A stretch of DNA of 37,814 bases from Planctomycetota bacterium. GTDB taxonomy: Bacteria > Planctomycetota > UBA1135 > GCA-002686595. Shown here piece after piece: positions 7,646-16,774 of this stretch (the first letter of the stretch is position 1; every line of letters begins with the position of its first letter). Location: NCBI GenBank assembly GCA_009691855.1, contig SIAI01000007.1:97935-135748 (forward strand). The letters are read 5' to 3'. The translations under genes and the position numbers were made by a program. The notes under the pieces were generated by a model. The model searched no databases. It worked only from the letters and a program-made list of their open reading frames with translations, and was not told the DNA's origin.

Positions 7646-9307
7646 TCAGGTGGCCGCGGCCAGCGCCTCGCGCAGGCTGATCACGCCGGCGCGCGCGACG
7701 CCCAGGGCGTGGTCGCGCAGCGTCTCCAGGCCCGCCACGTGGCGGGCGTGCTCGAGCGCCTCGTCGCTTGCTCGCTGTTCGATGCCACTCCAGAGGCTGG
7801 CGGTCATCGGCAGGACCTCGAACAGCGGTAGGCGTCCCTTGGTGCCGGTGTGGCGGCAGGAGGGACAACCCGGGCCTTCGAACCAGCTCGTGCCGTCCGC
7901 GACCAGGCCGAGCCGCTGCAGCAAGGCAGGGTCGGGCTCGTGGGGCACCTTGCAGTCCGGGCAGAGCTTGCGCGCGAGACGCTGCGCGACGACGCCCAGC
8001 AGAGTCTCGGCCACGAGATACGGCTCGAGCCCGAGGGCCGCGAAGCGACCGATCGCGGCGATCGCGGAGGGCGCCTGGATCCCGGCCAGGACGAAGCAGC
8101 CGAAGCGCGCGGCCTCGAGTACGGCGCGTGCCGTCTCGGCACCGTCGATCACGCCCAGCAGGAGCACGTCGGGATCCTGATTCATCAGCGCGCGCAGGCT
8201 GCCAGCCGCGCCGGACTCGGGATCGATCTCGACCTGCAGCACGCCGTCGAGCGCCTGCTCGTTGCGCTCCTCGAGCGCGATGACCTTGCGGTCGGGGCGC
8301 ATCTGGTGCTCGAGCAATGCGTGCAGGGTGGTGAGCTTGCCGCTGGCCGCCGGGCCGGTCACGAGCACGAGGCCGCCGCGCTCGGCCAGCAGCGCGTCCA
8401 GCGTGGCGCGCTGCCTGGAAGTGAAGCCCAGCTCGCCCAGACCCCGACGCCGGCGCTCGGCGCCGAGCACGTGCAGCACCGCGCTCTCGCCGTGCATCGA
8501 GGGTGTGGTCAGGACGCGCACATCGACGGGCTGCTTCTTGAACAGGAACGAGATCGTCCCGGCGCGCGCGCGGCCCTCCTCGCCCTCCAGCCCCGCCAGC
8601 GAGCGCAAGCACTGCATCGTCGGCTGCACCCACGAGAGCGGCAGCAAATTGTGTTCGATCAAGGCGCCGTGCACGCGCAGGCGCACGCGCAGGTCCTCGC
8701 GGCGCGCCTCGAGGTGGATGTCGCTCACGCCCTTGGTGAAGGCCTCCTGCAGCAGCGCGCGCACGAGCTCGACCACCGCCTTCTCGTCGGGCACGGCCGC
8801 GTGCGCGAGCGGCGCGGGCGGACCCGCGACTTTCGCCGGTGTGGCCGCGGCTGGCGCACCCTGCGCGAAGACCTGCTCGGTGACCTTGCGGATCGCCGAG
8901 GGCTCGGCGTAGACCGGGAACACGTTGGCCCCGAGCAGGAGTGCGAGCTCCTCGACCACGCGGAGGCTCTCCGGATCTTCGAGCGCGACCGTGACGTAGT
9001 CGGCCACGCGGTTCACGGCCAGCGCGCGCAGGCGGCGCGAGGATTCGTGGCCCAGCTTGGCGGCCACCTCGGGATCGACGATGCTGCTCGTCAGGCGCAT
9101 GGAGGGGATGCGCGCCTGGGCGCGCAGCGCCTCGAGCACGTCCGCCTCGGCGACGAAGCCGAGCTCGACCAGCGACTGTCCGATCTTCAGGCCGAATTCT
9201 TGGCGGTGCTTCAGCGCGAGCTCGAGCTGTTGCGCATTGATCTTGCCGCGTTCCAGCAAGTACCTGCCGAGCTGGATGGGTTGGCGCGTGACCAGGGGTT
9301 GGCTCAA
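7646..9307 (-). CDS. GspE/PilB-like ATPase with degenerate catalytic motifs
   Basis: A type II secretion/type IV pilus ATPase homologue of about 553 aa. An MshEN-type N-terminal domain (about 12-145, QLGRYLLERGKINAQQLELAL) is followed by a linker and an ATPase core with VSDIHLEAR (about 194-202) and VRVLTTPSMHGES (about 263-274). A four-Cys zinc motif (CPDC ... CPSC, about 449-484) is intact. Key residues are altered: Walker A reads GPAASGKLTTL (the Thr/Ser after Lys324 is Leu325), the Walker B GEIRD reads GVIDG (Glu becomes Val386), and the TLHTN His box reads GIQAP (His becomes Gln411). ATP hydrolysis is unlikely unless it assembles with an active partner. Start TTG at 9307 is preferred because of GGAG eight bases upstream and the fit to the family N-terminus; the frame is open upstream to 9421. 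Confidence 0.85.
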   Translation of the reverse strand: MSQPLVTRQPIQLGRYLLERGKINAQQLELALKHRQEFGLKIGQSLVELGFVAEADVLEALRAQARIPSMRLTSSIVDPEVAAKLGHESSRRLRALAVNRVADYVTVALEDPESLRVVEELALLLGANVFPVYAEPSAIRKVTEQVFAQGAPAAATPAKVAGPPAPLAHAAVPDEKAVVELVRALLQEAFTKGVSDIHLEARREDLRVRLRVHGALIEHNLLPLSWVQPTMQCLRSLAGLEGEEGRARAGTISFLFKKQPVDVRVLTTPSMHGESAVLHVLGAERRRRGLGELGFTSRQRATLDALLAERGGLVLVTGPAASGKLTTLHALLEHQMRPDRKVIALEERNEQALDGVLQVEIDPESGAAGSLRALMNQDPDVLLLGVIDGAETARAVLEAARFGCFVLAGIQAPSAIAAIGRFAALGLEPYLVAETLLGVVAQRLARKLCPDCKVPHEPDPALLQRLGLVADGTSWFEGPGCPSCRHTGTKGRLPLFEVLPMTASLWSGIEQRASDEALEHARHVAGLETLRDHALGVARAGVISLREALAAAT

Positions 9308-9476
9308 GCCGGAGACTCCGCGGGCGCCCCTATCGACGGGATGCGCATGCGGGTTGAGAAGGGCTGAGCAGGGCCGCCCTTGCCCGCGCACCGGGGTTCC
9401 ATCACGCAGTTCTCGCTCCACACCGTTGTGGCCCCGAACCGCCTGCTCGCGCGGACTTCCTGGCTGGCTCGCCCGC

Positions 9477-12400
9477 CTACTTGCGCACGCGCACCGGGAA
9501 GGGCGGCTTGACCGGCTTCTTGGGCGGGTTGGCCTTCAATTCCGCGAGCGCCACCTCGATGGCCTTCTCGAGCTGCGGGTCGTGGCCGGCGGCGACGAGT
9601 GCGGGCAGCTGCTCGACCTCGATGTCGGGCGGCACGCCCACGTTCTCGACGGTGAAGCCCTCGTCCTCGGTCCAGATGGCGAGGTTGGGCGCGGTGACGC
9701 TGGCGCCGTCCAGCAGCTCGGGGAAGTCGAGGATGCCAACGAGGCCGCCCCAGGTCGGACGGCCGACCAGCTTGCCGAAGCCGAACTTGTGGAACATCCA
9801 CGGCAGGAGGTCGCCGCCCGAGCCCGCGGTCTCGTCGATGATCATGACCTTCGGCCCGTAGATCGCGCCCTGCGGCGTGGAGAGGTCGGCGCCGTAGCGC
9901 ATGGCCCAGTGCGCGACGTAGGGCCGGCGCAGGATGTCGAGGTAGTAGTCGGCGATCGAGCCGCCGCCGTTGTGGCGCTCGTCGATCACGAGCGCCTCGC
10001 GGTCGGACTGCGGGAAGAAGTAGCGCTTGAAGTAGACGTGGCCGAGGTCGGCCGTGTCGGGCACGTAGACGTAGGCCACGCGCCCGTCGGTGGCCGCGGT
10101 GACCTTGGCGATGTTGCCCTCGACCCAGTCGCGGTTGCGCAGCGCCGCTTCATCCTCGATGGGCACGACCTTCACCGTGCGCGAGCCCGAGCCGTCGGCG
10201 TTGGGGCCGACGCTGAGCTCGAGCTGCTTCTCGGCGCTGTTCTCGAAGCGCGCGTAGAGCTCCTCGCTGGCCTTCAGGTCCACGCCGTTCACGGCCAGCA
10301 GGTACTCGCCGGCCTTCACGTCCACGCCGGGCTCGGTCAGCGGCGCGCGCAGCTCGGGCGTCCAGTTCAGGCCACCGAAGACCTTGGCGAAGCGGTAGCG
10401 CCCGCCGTCGACCGCGTAGTCCGCGCCGAGGAGGCCGCCGGGCACGGTCTTGGCCTCGACCAGCGTCTCGCCGCCGCTCGTTCGGTGGTGGCCGACGGCG
10501 AGTTCCGAGCACATCCAGCGGATCACGCGCGAGAGGTCGCCGCGCACCGTGAGGTCGGGCAGGAACTGCGCGTACTTTTTCTTCATCGCCGGCCAGTCGG
10601 CGCCGTGCATGCCCGGGTCGTAGAAGTAGTCGCGGTTGATGCGCCAGGCCTCGTCCAGGATCTGCGCCCATTCGCTGCGCGGCTCCAGCTTGACCTGGAT
10701 CGAGTCCACGGCGAGCTGGCCCTCCTTCGTGTCCACGCTGTCGCCCAGCGGGCGCACGAAGAGTCCCGCCGCGGTGCGCACGAGCACCTTCTCGTGGTTC
10801 GCGGCCAGGCCGAAGCCCTGCACGCTCTCGAGCAGCGTCTTCTGCTTGCGCGACTCGAAGTCGAAGCGCGCCAGCGCGCTCTTCGCCGGTTCACCGGAGA
10901 ACGCGCCGCGCTCGGCCACGAGGTAGAAGAGCTGGCCTTCCTTGCCGGGCTGGAGGCTCGAGTAGTAGGCGCGCTCGGGCGGCAGGGCCAGGATGCGCTG
11001 GTTCAGGCCGTCGAAGTCGATCACCACGCTCGGCGCCGCGGCCTTCTCGTCGTCCTCTTTCTTGTCGTCGTCCTTTTTGTCGTCGTCCTTCTTCGGCTTC
11101 TCGTCCGCCACCTTTTCTTCGTCGCTGGGCTTGGCGAGCGGCGAGGGCGTGCTCTTCGCCAGCACCACGACGTACAGCGAGTTCGTCTGTTCGATGTCCG
11201 CGCTGGCCTGCGAGAACCAGGTCAAGAACGGACCCGCGTCGGTCGAGGCGGTGAGGTAGAGGTACTTGCCGCCGGCGTCGAACACCGGTTCGGCGGCGTC
11301 GGAGAGACCGTCGGTGAGCTCGTGCTTCGTCGCGCTCGCCAACTCGTACAGGTACACGCGCCGGAAGCCGGTCAAGGTCCCCAGCGTGTATGCCAGCCAC
11401 TTCGAGTCCGGTGACCAGGCGTGGTGCAGCGTCTTGTAGACGCCGTAGATCGGCTCCTGGTCGACCTTGGTGCTCTTGCCGCTGGCCACGTCGAGTACGA
11501 ACAGCGTGCGCGAGTTGTCGATGAACGAGAGCGACTTGCCGTCCGGCGACCAGCGCAGGTTCTCGTAGAAGCCCGCGCCGCCCGGCGACACGAAGCGCCG
11601 CTCGCCGTGCCCGTCCTGGGGCGCGAGGACGAGCTGGTTCTCGCCGCTCTCGTCCGAGACGTAGGCCAGCGTCTGGCCGTCCGGCGACCAGGCCGGATAG
11701 CGCTCGTTCGCGCCGGGGGTGTTGGTCAAGTTGCGCGCGTCGCCCTTCTCGGCCGGCAGGGTGACGATCTCGCCGCGGTAGCCGAGGGCCACGCGCGCGC
11801 CGTGGGGCGAGAGCTCGGCGCTGCGCACGTAGTCCGCGTCCGACGCGAAGCGCGCGCGCGTTTCGGGCAGGTCGGCGGCGACGGCGACCTTCAAGCGCTC
11901 GCTCTTGGCGCTGGCGGGATCGAAGAGGTGCAGCCAACCGGCCTGCTCGTAGACGATCTTCGTCGCGCCGGCGCTCGCGTTCTGGATCGGGAAGTCCTCG
12001 TGACGCGTGAGCTGCTTCACGCCCTTCGCGGCCGCGTCGTAGGCGAACAGGTTGAACTCGCCCGCGCGGTCGGAGCGGAAGTAGAGCTGGTTCCCGAGCC
12101 ACATCGGGTCGGTGTCGTTGCAGCGCCCGGCGGGTTGCGGGACCTGCTCGACCGAGAGATCGGCCAGGGTGCAGATCCAGATGCGCGCGGCCGTCCCGCC
12201 GCGGTAGTTCTTCCACTGCGTGAACGCCTCGGAGAGCGGCACGTAGGCGAGCTTCTTCCCGTCGGGCGAGAGCGCAGCCTTGTACACCGTGGGCAGGCCG
12301 TAGGGCGTGGGGAAGCCGCCCTCGACGCTCACCCGGAATAAGTGCCAGAAGCGGCGCGTGTACACGTCGCGCTGCGAGCTGAAGAGCACCTCGCAGCTGT

Positions 12401-12830
12401 CGGGCGTGAAGCCCTGCACGACGTCCACGCCCGGATGGGCGGTCAGACGTCGCGGCTCGCCGCCGCCGGCCGCCACGACGAAAACGTCCGTGTTGCCGTC
12501 GTACTGGCCCGAGAAGGCGATCCACTTGCCATCGGGCGAGAAGCGCGGGCGCGACTCCTGGCCCGGATGCGTGGTCAGGCGTCGCGCGTTCGTGCCGTCG
12601 AGGTTGGCGCTCCACAGATCCCCGGCGTAGACGAAGGCGAGCTGGGTGGCGCTCGCCGCCGGCTGCTCCAGGAGGCGCGTGTCCCCCGTGTCGGGCGCGC
12701 CGTGGAAGGAGGCCGGCGCGGCCGCGCCGGAACGCGTCGCGGGAGCGCTGGCGGCGGGCTCGCGCGCGGTTGGCGCGGAGCAGGAGACGAGGAGCGCGGA
12801 GAGGACGAGGAACGGGCTGCGCGGTGACAT
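9477..12830 (-). CDS. Tricorn-type S41 protease lipoprotein with beta-propeller
   Basis: A 1117-aa predicted lipoprotein (MSPRSPFLVLSALLVSC, Cys17; ATG at 12830). The N-terminal half carries WD40-like PD40 repeats (FSPDGKWIAFSG, LSPDGKKLAYV, WSPDGQTLAYV, WSPDGKSLSFI) forming propeller domains as in tricorn protease. An Asp/Lys-rich linker (about 570-590) follows, then a helical region with the probable catalytic His in AVGHHRTSG (about 781-782), a PDZ-like segment (GEYLLAVNGVDLKASEELY) and an S41 core with the nucleophile in ETAGSGGD (Ser about 1004) and GRPTWGGLVG. The catalytic residues look intact, so an active envelope peptidase acting on short or unfolded peptides is expected from family knowledge. 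It stands alone between intergenic regions, divergent from the peroxiredoxin gene across 154 bp. Confidence 0.93.
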   Translation of the reverse strand: MSPRSPFLVLSALLVSCSAPTAREPAASAPATRSGAAAPASFHGAPDTGDTRLLEQPAASATQLAFVYAGDLWSANLDGTNARRLTTHPGQESRPRFSPDGKWIAFSGQYDGNTDVFVVAAGGGEPRRLTAHPGVDVVQGFTPDSCEVLFSSQRDVYTRRFWHLFRVSVEGGFPTPYGLPTVYKAALSPDGKKLAYVPLSEAFTQWKNYRGGTAARIWICTLADLSVEQVPQPAGRCNDTDPMWLGNQLYFRSDRAGEFNLFAYDAAAKGVKQLTRHEDFPIQNASAGATKIVYEQAGWLHLFDPASAKSERLKVAVAADLPETRARFASDADYVRSAELSPHGARVALGYRGEIVTLPAEKGDARNLTNTPGANERYPAWSPDGQTLAYVSDESGENQLVLAPQDGHGERRFVSPGGAGFYENLRWSPDGKSLSFIDNSRTLFVLDVASGKSTKVDQEPIYGVYKTLHHAWSPDSKWLAYTLGTLTGFRRVYLYELASATKHELTDGLSDAAEPVFDAGGKYLYLTASTDAGPFLTWFSQASADIEQTNSLYVVVLAKSTPSPLAKPSDEEKVADEKPKKDDDKKDDDKKEDDEKAAAPSVVIDFDGLNQRILALPPERAYYSSLQPGKEGQLFYLVAERGAFSGEPAKSALARFDFESRKQKTLLESVQGFGLAANHEKVLVRTAAGLFVRPLGDSVDTKEGQLAVDSIQVKLEPRSEWAQILDEAWRINRDYFYDPGMHGADWPAMKKKYAQFLPDLTVRGDLSRVIRWMCSELAVGHHRTSGGETLVEAKTVPGGLLGADYAVDGGRYRFAKVFGGLNWTPELRAPLTEPGVDVKAGEYLLAVNGVDLKASEELYARFENSAEKQLELSVGPNADGSGSRTVKVVPIEDEAALRNRDWVEGNIAKVTAATDGRVAYVYVPDTADLGHVYFKRYFFPQSDREALVIDERHNGGGSIADYYLDILRRPYVAHWAMRYGADLSTPQGAIYGPKVMIIDETAGSGGDLLPWMFHKFGFGKLVGRPTWGGLVGILDFPELLDGASVTAPNLAIWTEDEGFTVENVGVPPDIEVEQLPALVAAGHDPQLEKAIEVALAELKANPPKKPVKPPFPVRVRK

Positions 12831-12984
12831 CGAAACGACCCTTCGGAGCTGCGTGGATTGAGGCGCGCAGAGGATAGCGGGCGCGTCCTCCGCTCGGGCC
12901 GCAGCTCGGTCAGCGTTGCGCAACGATGCACGCCGAGCGTTGCGACCTGCTAGGATCCGGCGCTTTCCCTAGGAGATCCAAATC

Positions 12985-13605
12985 ATGGCCAAGACCCCCG
13001 CGGTCGGCGCTTCGGCGCCCGACATCCACCTCCCCGACCAAGACGGCAAGACCCAGAAGCTCGCTGCGCAGCGCGGCAAGTGGGTGCTGGTCTACTTCTA
13101 CCCGCGCGACGACACGCCGGGCTGCACCCTCGAAGCCTGCGGCGTGCGTGACGCCTGGAGCGCCTTCGGCAAGGCCGGGATCACGGTCTTCGGCATCAGC
13201 GCCGATTCGACCAAGAGCCACGCCAAGTTCGCCAACAAGTTCCGCCTGCCCTTCACGCTGCTCGCCGACGAGAAGAAGACCGTGGTCGAGGCCTACGGCG
13301 CGTGGGGCAAGAAGAAGTTCATGGGCCGCGAGTTCGACGGCATCCTGCGCCAGTCGTTCCTGGTCGATCCCAAGGGCAAGATCGCCAAGGTCTACCCCAA
13401 GGTGAAGCCCGAAGCCCATGCCGCGGAAGTGCTGGCGGACGTCGCCGCGCTGAGCGCTGGAGCGAAGGCCAAGCCCAAAGCCAAGCCCAAGCCCAAGTCC
13501 AAGGCTGAGGCAGTGAAGAGCGTGATTCCGATGGCCAAGAAAGTCGCGAAGGCGCCGGCCAAGTCGTCGGCCAAGGTCGCGAAGGCGCCGACGAAGAAGG
13601 CCTGA
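12985..13605 (+). CDS. bcp: Thiol peroxidase of the Bcp/PrxQ type with a lysine-rich C-terminal tail
   Basis: A 206-aa peroxiredoxin that should reduce peroxides using thioredoxin. ATG at 12985 has AGGAGA at 12971-12976. The active site reads DTPGCTLEACGVRD, with the peroxidatic and resolving Cys five residues apart as in two-Cys PrxQ proteins. The Prx core spans about 1-155. The remaining about 50 residues are almost entirely Lys, Ala, Pro and Ser (AKAKPKAKPKPKSKAEA and later KVAKAPAKSSAKVAKAP), resembling a histone H1-like or Hc1-like tail and absent from normal Bcp. The tail would be strongly basic and could bind DNA, RNA or acidic polymers (inference). No signal peptide is seen, so it should be cytoplasmic. 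A perfect hairpin follows the stop by 5 bp. Confidence 0.95.
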   Translation: MAKTPAVGASAPDIHLPDQDGKTQKLAAQRGKWVLVYFYPRDDTPGCTLEACGVRDAWSAFGKAGITVFGISADSTKSHAKFANKFRLPFTLLADEKKTVVEAYGAWGKKKFMGREFDGILRQSFLVDPKGKIAKVYPKVKPEAHAAEVLADVAALSAGAKAKPKAKPKPKSKAEAVKSVIPMAKKVAKAPAKSSAKVAKAPTKKA

Positions 13606-13610
13606 GCTTT

Positions 13611-13651
13611 CGAGACGAGTGCTGCGCCGTTCCGGCGCAGCACTCGTCTCG
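13611..13651. terminator. Perfect 19-bp hairpin between convergent genes
   Basis: Bases 13611-13629 pair perfectly with 13633-13651 around a TTC loop. It lies 5 bp after the peroxiredoxin stop and 123 bp beyond the end of the convergent propeller gene. It is very stable and GC-rich and has no clear T-tract on either strand, so it is a candidate bidirectional transcript end or 3' stabiliser rather than a textbook intrinsic terminator. Confidence 0.7.
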
Positions 13652-13774
13652 GACTCGAAGCCCTGGGGGCGCGAGCCGTCTCGCTGCCGGAAGCGTGCCT
13701 TTCGAGGCGACGACGCGCTCGAACGAAGCCGCTTGCGCCTGGCGAGCGAGTTCCCCGGTGCGCGCTTGCGCTCT

Positions 13775-14831
13775 CTACCGCCGCAGCGCCGGATCTTGCC
13801 GGCCCTCGGGTGGAGGCGCCTCCGCTTGGATGCCGCGCAGCGCGTGTTCCGTCTCCGGCGACAGCACCATGCCGAGCGAGCGCTCGTCGCTGCCGTCCGC
13901 GTTCACCACGAAGAGCTCGTAGAAGAACATGCCGCGCAGGAAGGCGACGCGCGAGCCGTCCGGCGACCAGCGGCCGCACAGGCCGTCCTTGGCGAGCAAA
14001 CGCTCGTCGCTGCCGTCAGGCCGGAGTGTGAACAGCGCGCACGAGAGCTCCTCGTCGAGGCTCGCGCGCGCAACGAGGATGCGCGAACCGTCCGGCGACC
14101 AGCGCGGCACCTGGCCCTCGCACAGGGGCTGCAGTCCGGAGCCGTCGGCTTCGATGCGGAACACCTGCCTCATTCGCTGGCCTTCTTCGACACCCTCCTG
14201 CAGGTCCGTGAACGCCAGCGAGCGGCCGTCCGGCGACCAGCTCGGCGCCGCGCCGCGCGTCAGGCGTGTGCGCTGAGCGCCGTCGCGATCGACGATCTCG
14301 ATGAACGTCTCTTCTTCCTCGGGGACCGTGCAGGCGAGGCGTTCTCCGTCGGGTGACCAGACGGCGAGCAAGCCGGGCCCGATGTCCTTCCACGCCGAGC
14401 CGTCCGCGCGCACGAGCACGATCGTGTGGGCCGGGCTCGAGGTGGCGAGCCACTCTCCGTCGGGCGACCACGCCGGCCCTTCGACGAGCGGCGCGAGGTC
14501 GAGCGGCATGCCCGGGTCGTCCGCGCTCACGCGCCGAAGAACGGAATCCGTCTGGCCGGCTCGATAGGCGATCCACTTTCCGTCCGGCGACCAGCTCGCG
14601 TGGCGCCGCCTTCCAGGGAGAAGAGATACAGCCCGCCCCCCGAACTCCAGCAACCCGCGATCAGGCTGCGCCCGTCCGGCGACCAGGGCGCGTCGCCGAG
14701 GACGAACTGCGCCGCGAAGAAGCTCAGGCCCTGGGCGATCGCCCGCCCGAGCTCGTCGAACATGAAGCACGAGTTGAGCCCGAGCGCCCCGACGAGCGCC
14801 GCCAGCCAGAACCCCTCGTGCTCCGCAGCAT
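13775..14831 (-). pseudogene. Seven-bladed PD40/TolB-like propeller, split by two apparent frameshifts
   Basis: The coding signal is in two reading frames. From ATG 14831 a signal-like start (MLRSTRG) continues after a one-base shift as FWLAALVGALGLNSC and runs to SLEGGA in the frame that contains the first WSPDGRS motif (about 14685). A second one-base shift near 14604 leads into the frame carrying six more WSPDG motifs (KW, EW, ER, RS, SR, SR). Together they give exactly seven blades, as expected of a closed propeller. The first shift is at a G4 run (about 14814-14817) where G5 would restore the frame. The stop is TAG at 13775-13777. The product would be an exported or membrane-anchored propeller, possibly working with the CRTAC1-like protein 40 bp upstream. 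This is either a recent pseudogene or an assembly error. Confidence 0.75.
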
Positions 14832-14871
14832 CACGGAACTAGCCTAGCGCGGCCCGGAGGCCGCGCCGCGC

Positions 14872-16725
14872 TCACTCCTGGCGCACGTCGAGCACTCGAT
14901 CGGCGGCCACGGCGGCGAGCTCCTGGTGCGCGCCGTCGGGCCAGGTGACGACGAGCTTGTCGGCCTTCGTGGCCGCGCCCAGGCCGAAGGTGAGCGTGGC
15001 CTCGCACTGCGAGAGGTAGCTCTTGAACGGCACCGCGTCCTGGCACTGCTTGACGCCATTGACGAAGAGCTCGACGCGCGCGCCGATGGCCGCGTGGTTC
15101 TTGCCCTTGGCGCTGAGACGCACGCGCAGCCAGTGGTGGCCGAGCGCCTGCTCGTTCTGCAGCAGCACGGGCTTGCCGCCGGATTGCGTCAGCAGCACGT
15201 CCAGGTCGCCGTCGCCGTCGATGTCGGCCGTGGAGCAGCCGCGGCCGACGATCGGGCGCGAGAGGTCGCCACTGGCGTCCGCGCCGACCTCGACGAAAGT
15301 GCGCTTGACCTCGTTGCCCGCGTTCCAGAAGAGCTGCGCCGGCTGCTGGTAGGTCTGGCTGGCCTGGACCTGGCTGATCTCGGACTCGAGGTGACCGTTC
15401 GCCTGGAGGTAGTCGAGGCGTCCGTCGAGGTCGTAGTCGAGGAACAGCGTGCCGAACTTCAGGTACTTGCGCGTCGGCGCGCCGATGCCGGTGCCGATGG
15501 CTTCGTCGGCCCACAGGTCCGCGCGGCCCTGCGAGACGTAGAACGAGCTCATCTCGTTGGCGAAGTTGCCGATCGCGTAGGCGATGGTGTTGTCATTGCG
15601 GAACCAGGCCGCGTCGATGCCCATCGCGCCAGTGGAGAGGCCGCTTTTGTCGAAGGCCAGGCCAAACTCCCTGGCGCGCTCCTCGAAAGAGCCAGCGCCC
15701 TTGTTGCGGTAGAAGAAGTTGGCGACCGTGTCGTTGGCGATCATCAGGTCGAGGTCGCCGTCCATGTCGGGGTCGTTGGCGCGTGCGCCGAGCGCCTTGC
15801 CCACCGGCACGCCCGTGGCCGGATTGACGACGTGCAGGCCTGCTTCCTTGCTGACCTCGAGGAAGTGGCCGTCGCCCTGGTTCGCGTAGAAGTACGGCTG
15901 GCTACCCTCGAAGGTCGTGGGTGGCCCGTAGGCGCGGCCGATGCCCGAGAGCGTGAAGTTCACCTCGAGGTCGATCGCGCGCGACCAGTGGACGTAGTTG
16001 CCGACGTACAGGTCGAGGTCGCCGTCCGAGTCGGCGTCGAAGAAGGTCGCGCAGGTGCTCCACGCGTCGGCGGCACCGGCGAGCTCGTCGCTGTGCTCGC
16101 TGAAGCGACCGCCCTCGTTGACGAACAGATGATTGGGCCCGACGGCGGTGAAGAACACGTCCGTGTCGCCGTCCGAGTCGGCGTCGGCGCAGGCCGCGCC
16201 CATCCCGTAGAAGCTGGCGCCCAGACCGCTCTCCGCCGTGGCGTTCGTGAACTGACCCCGGCCGTCGTTGGTGTACAGCGCCTGGGTCGGCTTGTCGCCG
16301 CGCTGGCTCTCCGGCCAGTTGCACGAGTTCACCAGCAAGAGATCGACGTCGCCGTCGCCCTCGAGATCGAAGAAGGCCGAGCCGCCGCCCATCGTCTCGG
16401 GCAGGAGTTTGTCGCCCTCGGCGCCGTTCTGGTGCGCGAAGGTGATGCCCGCGGCGGCGGTGACGTCGCGGAAGCGCACCTCCGGCAGCTGCACGTCGTG
16501 CTGGATCGTCTTGGGCGCCTCGGGCGTGACCACCTGCACGGGGGCGAGCGCCTGCGCGCGGTGCGTCCACCAGTAGATCCCGCCACCCGCGGCGAGCCCC
16601 ACGCCGATCACCACCAGCGAGGCGCGGAACGCGCGCCCGATCACCTGGTCGTCGTGCGTGACTTCTTCGTACTCCACGCCGTCCTTCAGCACGGCGGGCT
16701 CTTCCTGGCGGGGCTTCTGCGTCAT
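14872..16725 (-). CDS. CRTAC1-type FG-GAP/UnbV-ASPIC repeat protein, membrane anchored
   Basis: A 617-aa protein with one N-terminal transmembrane segment (about 34-53, SLVVIGVGLAAGGGIYWW) and a large extracytoplasmic part. Repeated calcium-binding loops of FG-GAP/VCBS type are visible: DLEGDGDVDLLL, DADSDGDTDVFF, DADSDGDLDLYV, DPDMDGDLDLMI, DYDLDGRLDYLQ and DIDGDGDLDVLL. The C-terminal about 80 residues match the UnbV/ASPIC module (WLRVRLSAKGKNHAAIGARV ... VTWPDGAHQEL). Proteins of this family are often encoded near TPR or cytochrome proteins, as here. The biochemical role is not established; a calcium-stabilised propeller for protein interaction is the family expectation. It is 49 bp downstream of the cytochrome gene and 40 bp upstream of the propeller gene, so it is probably in one operon. 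No clear Shine-Dalgarno before ATG 16725. Confidence 0.92.
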   Translation of the reverse strand: MTQKPRQEEPAVLKDGVEYEEVTHDDQVIGRAFRASLVVIGVGLAAGGGIYWWTHRAQALAPVQVVTPEAPKTIQHDVQLPEVRFRDVTAAAGITFAHQNGAEGDKLLPETMGGGSAFFDLEGDGDVDLLLVNSCNWPESQRGDKPTQALYTNDGRGQFTNATAESGLGASFYGMGAACADADSDGDTDVFFTAVGPNHLFVNEGGRFSEHSDELAGAADAWSTCATFFDADSDGDLDLYVGNYVHWSRAIDLEVNFTLSGIGRAYGPPTTFEGSQPYFYANQGDGHFLEVSKEAGLHVVNPATGVPVGKALGARANDPDMDGDLDLMIANDTVANFFYRNKGAGSFEERAREFGLAFDKSGLSTGAMGIDAAWFRNDNTIAYAIGNFANEMSSFYVSQGRADLWADEAIGTGIGAPTRKYLKFGTLFLDYDLDGRLDYLQANGHLESEISQVQASQTYQQPAQLFWNAGNEVKRTFVEVGADASGDLSRPIVGRGCSTADIDGDGDLDVLLTQSGGKPVLLQNEQALGHHWLRVRLSAKGKNHAAIGARVELFVNGVKQCQDAVPFKSYLSQCEATLTFGLGAATKADKLVVTWPDGAHQELAAVAADRVLDVRQE

Positions 16726-16774
16726 GGGGCGAAGGATGATACCGGCCGGCGGCGTGCAAGCCGGAGGCGCACGA

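Noticed and set aside
7850..9367. 505-codon plus-strand frame opposite the GspE-like gene
   Set aside because: Arg/Ala/Gln-rich shadow; the minus strand carries all recognisable motifs.
9057..11414. 785-codon plus-strand frame opposite the tricorn protease
   Set aside because: Composition typical of GC-driven antisense frames (Arg/His/Val/Leu runs); overlaps an unambiguous S41 protease.
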